A DNA stretch of 64,000 nucleotides from Rhodopseudomonas palustris HaA2 (GTDB lineage: Bacteria; Pseudomonadota; Alphaproteobacteria; Rhizobiales; Xanthobacteraceae), in NCBI RefSeq assembly GCF_000013365.1, contig NC_007778.1, positions 4,216,001 to 4,280,000 on the forward strand, in the 5' to 3' direction. How positions within the stretch are numbered: position 1 is the first letter of the stretch; the number at the start of each line of letters is the position of its first letter. Below are positions 56,803-64,000 of this stretch, in pieces. The notes beneath the pieces were generated by a model, which did no database searches, was not told where the DNA came from, and worked only from the letters and a program-made list of their open reading frames with translations. The position numbers and the translations under genes were made by a program.

Positions 56803-57561
56803 TCAGGACGCCGACGCGCGGCGATAATGATAGCGATAGAGTTCAGTGTCGAAGCCGAGACTTGCGTACAGCGCCCGACCGGCGGTGTTGTCGGCGACGA
56901 CCTGCAGACACACCGCGTTGGCGCCGTGACCACGCGCCCAGCCGAACAGCGTGCGCATCATGCGGCGGGCCAATCCCTGCCCGCGTAGCGCCGGGTCGAC
57001 CACGACCGACTCGATCGCCAGCAATTCGCCGGACAATGCGCCGTAGGCAGTGGCGACGATGCGGCCGTCGCGGCGGAGCGCAGCGAAGCCGGCCGGCAGG
57101 GCGATCGCATCGACGACGCGGGCGTACACCGCCGCGTGCGACGGCGACTGCGCCTGCAACCGCCCGATCGCGGCGAGCCAGTCGGCATCGGCGGAAAGCG
57201 TGATGGTGACGTCCGGATCGGCGTCGAAGCGCTCGTCGCCGAAAGCGCGGAACAGCGTGCAGGTCTCGCCCTCGCGCCCGAAGCCGTTGGCGTCGAGTTC
57301 GCGATCGATCTGCGCGGCGCCTGCGAGCAGCGTCGGCACGCGGACGATCAGCGGCAGGCCGTGGTGGCGATAGATCCGCGCGAAGTCAGCGAGGTCGTCC
57401 GCGATGGTTTCGGCGCGGTCGTGCAGCGGGTTGACCGAATTGGCGCGGCGCGAGACGCCCTCGCCGAACCGCAGCAGCCAGTCGCCGTGATGCGCGCTGC
57501 GCAGCGCCGGCCAGGCGTCGAGGCAGGCCTGCTCGGCCCGCCACGCCAACGCCGTCGTCAT
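56803..57561 (-). CDS. GNAT family N-acetyltransferase
   Basis: A 252-residue protein. The C-terminal half is a GNAT domain: acetyl-CoA-binding ESVVVDPALRGQGLARRMM near residue 190 and VADNTAGRALYASLGF near 225. The N-terminal half (about 110 residues) is a degenerate second copy or accessory domain. It starts one base after the alaS stop, so the two are co-transcribed; its substrate is unknown. Confidence 0.85.
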   Translation of the reverse strand: MTTALAWRAEQACLDAWPALRSAHHGDWLLRFGEGVSRRANSVNPLHDRAETIADDLADFARIYRHHGLPLIVRVPTLLAGAAQIDRELDANGFGREGETCTLFRAFGDERFDADPDVTITLSADADWLAAIGRLQAQSPSHAAVYARVVDAIALPAGFAALRRDGRIVATAYGALSGELLAIESVVVDPALRGQGLARRMMRTLFGWARGHGANAVCLQVVADNTAGRALYASLGFDTELYRYHYRRASAS

Positions 57562-57562
57562 G

Positions 57563-60238
<2,676 letters not shown>

Positions 60239-60472
60239 GTTCGTCCAATCGTCCGGGATGCCCGCGAAACGCCCGCCGGGTCCACCGCTGTCGGGGTGCC
60301 AAGCCTTTTAGACGCGGGGCCGCGCGCTGTCCAGAAAGTGGGCACATATTCAATCGTTTGCCCCCGTCCCGGGGCTCGCCCCGGCGGCGACGAAGACCCG
60401 TTGATAGCTCGCTGCACTGCGTTGACAGCCTTGCTGAAGCCGTGTTTGTGTCCTACCTGTTGAGACTAAGTC

Positions 60473-60662
60473 GCGTCGGGAGAGATCGGCCCAATCCTTC
60501 AGTGAAGGTGGGCCGGCGCCGAAGGAGCAACCGCCCCGGAAACTCTCAGGCAAACGGACCGCGCGACAGGATGACATCTGGAAAGAGACCCGGTCGGGCG
60601 CAAGCCCAATGCGGGGTCCGCCGACGGGATAATGCTCTCAGGCGCAGCGACAGATGGGGCTC
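60473..60662 (+). promoter_or_regulatory. Tandem glycine riboswitch upstream of gcvT
   Basis: Two aptamers in a row. The first has cgggagag, gccgaaggagcaa and ggaaactctcaggcaaa; the second has tggaaagagacc, gccgacgggataa and gctctcaggcgcagcgac, with a closing tgggg. These are the conserved pieces of the gcvT riboswitch. It ends about 45 bp before the gcvT start, so it probably acts on translation or on a short terminator; glycine should switch the gcv genes on. A TTGACA lies upstream at 60422-60427 without a good -10. Confidence 0.92.
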
Positions 60663-60707
60663 GAATGGTGACGAGAAATAGGTCTCGGGAACCGTGGGAG
60701 CCTGAAC

Positions 60708-61856
60708 ATGCTGGCCCGTGATGATTCGCCTGCCCTGAAACGAACCCCGCTGCACGCGCTGCATCTGGCGCGCGGTGGAAAAATGGTGCCGTTCGCGGGC
60801 TACGACATGCCGGTGCAATACGCGCCGGGCGTGCTGAAGGAACATCTCCACACCCGCGCGAGCGCCGGCCTGTTCGACGTGTCGCATATGGGCCAGATCG
60901 AGTTGCGCGCCAGATCCGGCAGGCTCGACGACGCCGCGCAGGCGCTGGAAACGCTCGTGCCGCAGGACATCGTCGCGCTGGCGCGAGGCCGCCAGCGCTA
61001 CGCACAGTTCACCAACGACTCCGGCGGCATCCTCGACGATCTGATGGTCACAAATCTCGGCGACCGGCTGTTCCTGGTGGTCAACGCCGCCTGCAAGACC
61101 GAGGACGAGGCGCATCTGCGCGCGCATATGAGCGCGACCTGCGAGATCACGGCCCTGCCCGGGCGCGCGCTGCTGGCGCTGCAGGGACCGAAGGCCGAAG
61201 CCGCACTGGCGAAATTCTGTGCAGACGTCGTCGCACTGAAATTCATGGACGTCGCCGAACTGACGCTGATGGACCTGCCCTGCGTCGTCTCGCGCTCCGG
61301 CTACACCGGCGAGGACGGCTTCGAGATTTCGGTGCCGGCCGACGGCGCCGAGGCGTTCGCGCAGGCGCTGCTCGACCGCCCCGGCGTGCAGCCGATCGGG
61401 CTCGGCGCTCGCGACAGCCTGCGGCTGGAGGCCGGGCTTTGCCTCTACGGCCACGACATCGACCCCACCACGACGCCGGTCGAGGCCGGATTGAGCTGGT
61501 CGATTCAGAAGAGCCGCCGGTCCGGCGGCGCGCGGCCGGGCGGGTTCCTCGGCGCGGACGCGATCCTGGCGCAGCTCGACGCCGGCGCCACGCGCAAGCG
61601 CGTCGGCTTGCGGCCGGAAGGCCGCGCCCCGGTGCGCGAGGGCGCGCCGCTTTATGCCGGTGCGGACACAACCGATGCGATCGGCTCGGTGACGTCGGGC
61701 GGCTTCGGCCCGAGCCTGAATGCGCCGGTGGCGATGGGCTATCTGCCCGCCTCCCAGGCCGCCATCGACAGCCTGGTTTTCGCCGAAGTGCGCGGCCAGC
61801 GGCTGCCGCTGCGCGTCGCGGCCATGCCTTTCGTAACCAACACCTACAAGCGCTGA
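60708..61856 (+). CDS. gcvT: Aminomethyltransferase (glycine cleavage T protein)
   Basis: A 382-residue T protein (KMVPFAGYDMPVQYAPG near residue 24; FDVSHMGQIELR near 57; GYTGEDGFEISVP near 198). It takes the aminomethyl group from lipoylated H protein to tetrahydrofolate, releasing ammonia. First gene of gcvT-gcvH-gcvP, under the glycine riboswitch. Confidence 0.96.
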   Translation: MLARDDSPALKRTPLHALHLARGGKMVPFAGYDMPVQYAPGVLKEHLHTRASAGLFDVSHMGQIELRARSGRLDDAAQALETLVPQDIVALARGRQRYAQFTNDSGGILDDLMVTNLGDRLFLVVNAACKTEDEAHLRAHMSATCEITALPGRALLALQGPKAEAALAKFCADVVALKFMDVAELTLMDLPCVVSRSGYTGEDGFEISVPADGAEAFAQALLDRPGVQPIGLGARDSLRLEAGLCLYGHDIDPTTTPVEAGLSWSIQKSRRSGGARPGGFLGADAILAQLDAGATRKRVGLRPEGRAPVREGAPLYAGADTTDAIGSVTSGGFGPSLNAPVAMGYLPASQAAIDSLVFAEVRGQRLPLRVAAMPFVTNTYKR

Positions 61857-61865
61857 GGGATGCTC

Positions 61866-62231
61866 ATGACCACGCTCTACACCACCGATCACGAATGGCT
61901 GAAAATCGACGGCGACGTCGCCACGATCGGCATCACCAACTACGCGCAGGAACAGCTCGGCGACGTGGTGTTCGTCGAACTGCCGAAGGTCGGCCGTAGC
62001 GTCAAGAAGGCGGAAGCCGCAGCCGTGGTCGAATCGGTCAAGGCCGCCTCGGATGTCTACGCCCCGATCACCGGCGAAGTGCTCGAGGTCAACGAGACGC
62101 TCGGCACCGAACCTGCATTGGTGAATTCCGACGCCGGCGGCGCGGCGTGGTTCTTCAAGCTGAAGATCGCCGACAAAAGCGAACTGGACGGCCTGATGGA
62201 CGAAGCCGCCTACGCGGCGCACACGGCCTGA
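61866..62231 (+). CDS. gcvH: Glycine cleavage system H protein
   Basis: A 121-residue lipoyl carrier. The lipoylated lysine is K59 in [17 protein letters not shown] lies six bases before ATG 61866; an ATG two codons upstream (61860) overlaps that site and is less likely. Nine bases after gcvT. Confidence 0.96.
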   Translation: MTTLYTTDHEWLKIDGDVATIGITNYAQEQLGDVVFVELPKVGRSVKKAEAAAVVESVKAASDVYAPITGEVLEVNETLGTEPALVNSDAGGAAWFFKLKIADKSELDGLMDEAAYAAHTA

Positions 62232-62240
62232 ACCCAAGCC

Positions 62241-62329
62241 GTCATGCCCGGGCTTGTCCCGGCATCCACGCCCTTGGCGTATCGATGGCTGCAAGACGTG
62301 GATGGCCGGGACGAGCCCGGCCATGACGG
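62241..62329. repeat. Inverted pair of family C repeats inside the gcv operon
   Basis: gtcatgcccgggcttgtccc on the left and a mirror ending ggacgagcccggccatgac on the right, with matching ccacg / cgtgg borders and a spacer of about 25 bp. It fills most of the gap between gcvH and gcvP. Confidence 0.85.
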
Positions 62330-62411
62330 AAAAACGATAGATGTGAGTAGTTGAGCGACCTCTGAAGCGCGGCGCGCGTTTCAGTCAGTCTTGAAGGACC
62401 AGGAGCATCGC

Positions 62412-64000
62412 ATGCCGAATCGCCGACCGATCGACGAAGCCCACGACTTCGTGCGACGCCATATCGGCCCGTCGCCCCAGGACATCGATGCGATGTTGGC
62501 AACGGTGGGCGCGGACAGCCTCGACCAGCTAATGGCCGAGACGCTGCCGGATTCGATCCGCATCAAACAGCCGCTGTCGCTCGGCACGCCGCTGTCGGAA
62601 CCCGACGCGCTGACGCATATGACCGAGCTGGCGGCGAAGAACCAGGTGTTCACCTCGCTGATCGGCCAAGGCTACTCCGGCACGATCCTGCCGACCGTGA
62701 TCCAGCGCAATATTCTGGAGAATCCCGCCTGGTACACCGCCTACACGCCGTATCAGCCGGAGATCAGCCAGGGCCGGCTGGAGGCGCTGTTCAACTTCCA
62801 GACCATGATCTGCGACCTCACCGGGCTCGACGTCGCCAACGCCTCGCTGCTCGATGACGCAACCGCGGCGGCCGAAGCGATGGCGCTGGCGGAGCGCGCC
62901 GTCGCGAAGAAAACCAAGGCGTTCTTCGTCGACCGCGACACCCATCCGCAGACGCTGGCGGTGCTGCGCACCCGCGCCGAGCCGCTCGGCTGGTCGATCA
63001 TCGTCGGCGATCCGGACACCGAGCTCGAAGCCGCCGACGTATTCGGCGCGCTGCTGCAATATCCAGGCTCGTCGGGCGCCTTGCGCGACCCGCGCGCGGT
63101 AATCGCGACGCTACACAAGAAGGGCGCGCTGGCGGTGATCGCCGCCGATCTGCTGGCGCTGACGCTGATCGCCTCGCCGGGCGAACTCGGCGCCGACATC
63201 GCGATCGGCTCGGCGCAGCGCTTCGGCGTGCCGATGGGCTATGGCGGCCCGCATGCCGGCTACATGGCGGCGCGCGACAGCCTCAAGCGTTCGTTGCCCG
63301 GCCGCATCGTCGGCCTGTCGATCGACAGCCACGGCCAGCCGGCCTACCGGCTGGCGCTGCAGACCCGCGAACAGCACATCCGCCGCGAGAAGGCGACCTC
63401 CAACATCTGCACCGCGCAGGTGCTGCTCGCGGTGATCGCCGCGATGTATGCGGTGTATCACGGCCCCGATGGCCTCGCCGCGATCGCCCGCCGGGTGCAC
63501 CGGCGCACCGCGACGCTGGCGGCCGGGCTGAAGCAGCTCGGCTTCGCGCCGATCAACGAGACCTACTTCGATACGCTGACGATCGAGGTCGGCAGCAAGC
63601 GCGACGCCATCGTGGCGCGCGCCGAGGCCGAAAAGATCAATCTGCGGATCGGCGCGTCGTCGCTCGGCATCGCGCTCGATGAGACCACCACGCCCGCAAC
63701 CGTCGAGGCGCTGTGGCGCGCTTTCGGCGGGGAGCTGAACTACGCGGCAGTCGAGCGCGACGCGACCGACACGCTGCCCGCCTCGCTGACGCGGACCGGC
63801 GACTATCTCACCCAGCCGGCGTTCCAGGACTATCGCTCGGAGACCGAACTGCTGCGCTACATGCGCAAACTCAGCGACCGCGACCTGGCGCTCGACCGCG
63901 CGATGATCCCGCTCGGCTCCTGCACCATGAAGCTCAACGCCACCACCGAGATGATGCCGCTGACCTGGCCGGCCTTCGGCAGCCTGCATCCGTTCGTGCC
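62412..64000 (+). CDS. gcvP: Glycine dehydrogenase (decarboxylating), P protein (partial)
   Basis: The first 529 residues of the P protein; it runs off the right edge. Family motifs include [17 protein letters not shown] near the start, [19 protein letters not shown] near residue 91, and [20 protein letters not shown] near 116. The PLP lysine is beyond the window. It is the single-chain form, since the frame continues past the point where split P proteins end. AGGAG precedes ATG 62412. Confidence 0.95.
   Translation, partial: MPNRRPIDEAHDFVRRHIGPSPQDIDAMLATVGADSLDQLMAETLPDSIRIKQPLSLGTPLSEPDALTHMTELAAKNQVFTSLIGQGYSGTILPTVIQRNILENPAWYTAYTPYQPEISQGRLEALFNFQTMICDLTGLDVANASLLDDATAAAEAMALAERAVAKKTKAFFVDRDTHPQTLAVLRTRAEPLGWSIIVGDPDTELEAADVFGALLQYPGSSGALRDPRAVIATLHKKGALAVIAADLLALTLIASPGELGADIAIGSAQRFGVPMGYGGPHAGYMAARDSLKRSLPGRIVGLSIDSHGQPAYRLALQTREQHIRREKATSNICTAQVLLAVIAAMYAVYHGPDGLAAIARRVHRRTATLAAGLKQLGFAPINETYFDTLTIEVGSKRDAIVARAEAEKINLRIGASSLGIALDETTTPATVEALWRAFGGELNYAAVERDATDTLPASLTRTGDYLTQPAFQDYRSETELLRYMRKLSDRDLALDRAMIPLGSCTMKLNATTEMMPLTWPAFGSLHPFV

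Overview
The window looks like a chromosomal segment of an alphaproteobacterium of the Bradyrhizobium/Rhodopseudomonas group (Nitrobacteraceae). The evidence is high GC, a CO-dehydrogenase-type cox gene set, a complete liv branched-chain amino acid transporter, the alphaproteobacterial zeta/DUF1476 protein, and a dense population of short palindromic intergenic repeats. A Rhodopseudomonas palustris-like organism is my best guess; it rests on recognising protein families, not on a database match.

Layout. 1-3.5 kb (minus): cox accessory genes (coxG-like, coxS, coxM, coxD-like, partial coxE-like) without the catalytic large subunit in view. 4.6-9.9 kb (plus): livH-livM-livG-livF and the periplasmic binding protein. 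10-21 kb: a mixed housekeeping stretch with ccdA, a P1-family peptidase, an EF-hand protein, rpe, purB, murI, a cupin, an acyltransferase-like protein and a compact HicA-like/helix-turn-helix gene pair. Inside it, at 14.1-14.6 kb, is a non-coding block driven by a good sigma70-type promoter. 21-26 kb: rpsD, threonine aldolase, an RG-rich exported peptide, a serine hydrolase, a macrodomain protein and the monothiol glutaredoxin grxD. 26.7-29 kb: egtB-egtD (ergothioneine). 29-41 kb: bolA, ltrA-like, DUF427, an acyltransferase, and the purine genes purL, purQ, purS and purC with trpB2 and a thioesterase between them. 41.5-51 kb: an accessory-like region with RhuM, a Fic pair, an AT-richer gene, an insertion-sequence scar, a GreA-type gene split by one amber codon, vapBC and an RNA methyltransferase fused to a DUF559 nuclease-like domain. 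51-64 kb: icd, two divergent CPA2 antiporters, a VHL-beta-like exported protein, a GNAT enzyme, alaS, and a tandem glycine riboswitch in front of gcvT-gcvH-gcvP (gcvP runs off the right edge).

How genes work together. The liv genes make one ABC importer. purC, purS, purQ and purL carry out adjacent steps of IMP synthesis. grxD and bolA are partners in iron-sulfur handling and lie in the same orientation downstream of the purine genes, as in the compact cluster of other alphaproteobacteria; here the order is kept but other genes have been inserted in most gaps. The gcv genes form the glycine cleavage system, controlled by the riboswitch.

The most notable non-genic signal is the repeat population. 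At least six palindrome families occur at about fifteen intergenic sites, usually as two inverted copies around a short spacer, and some sit inside operons (livG-livF, purC-purS, gcvH-gcvP). I saw no tRNA, rRNA or CRISPR array.
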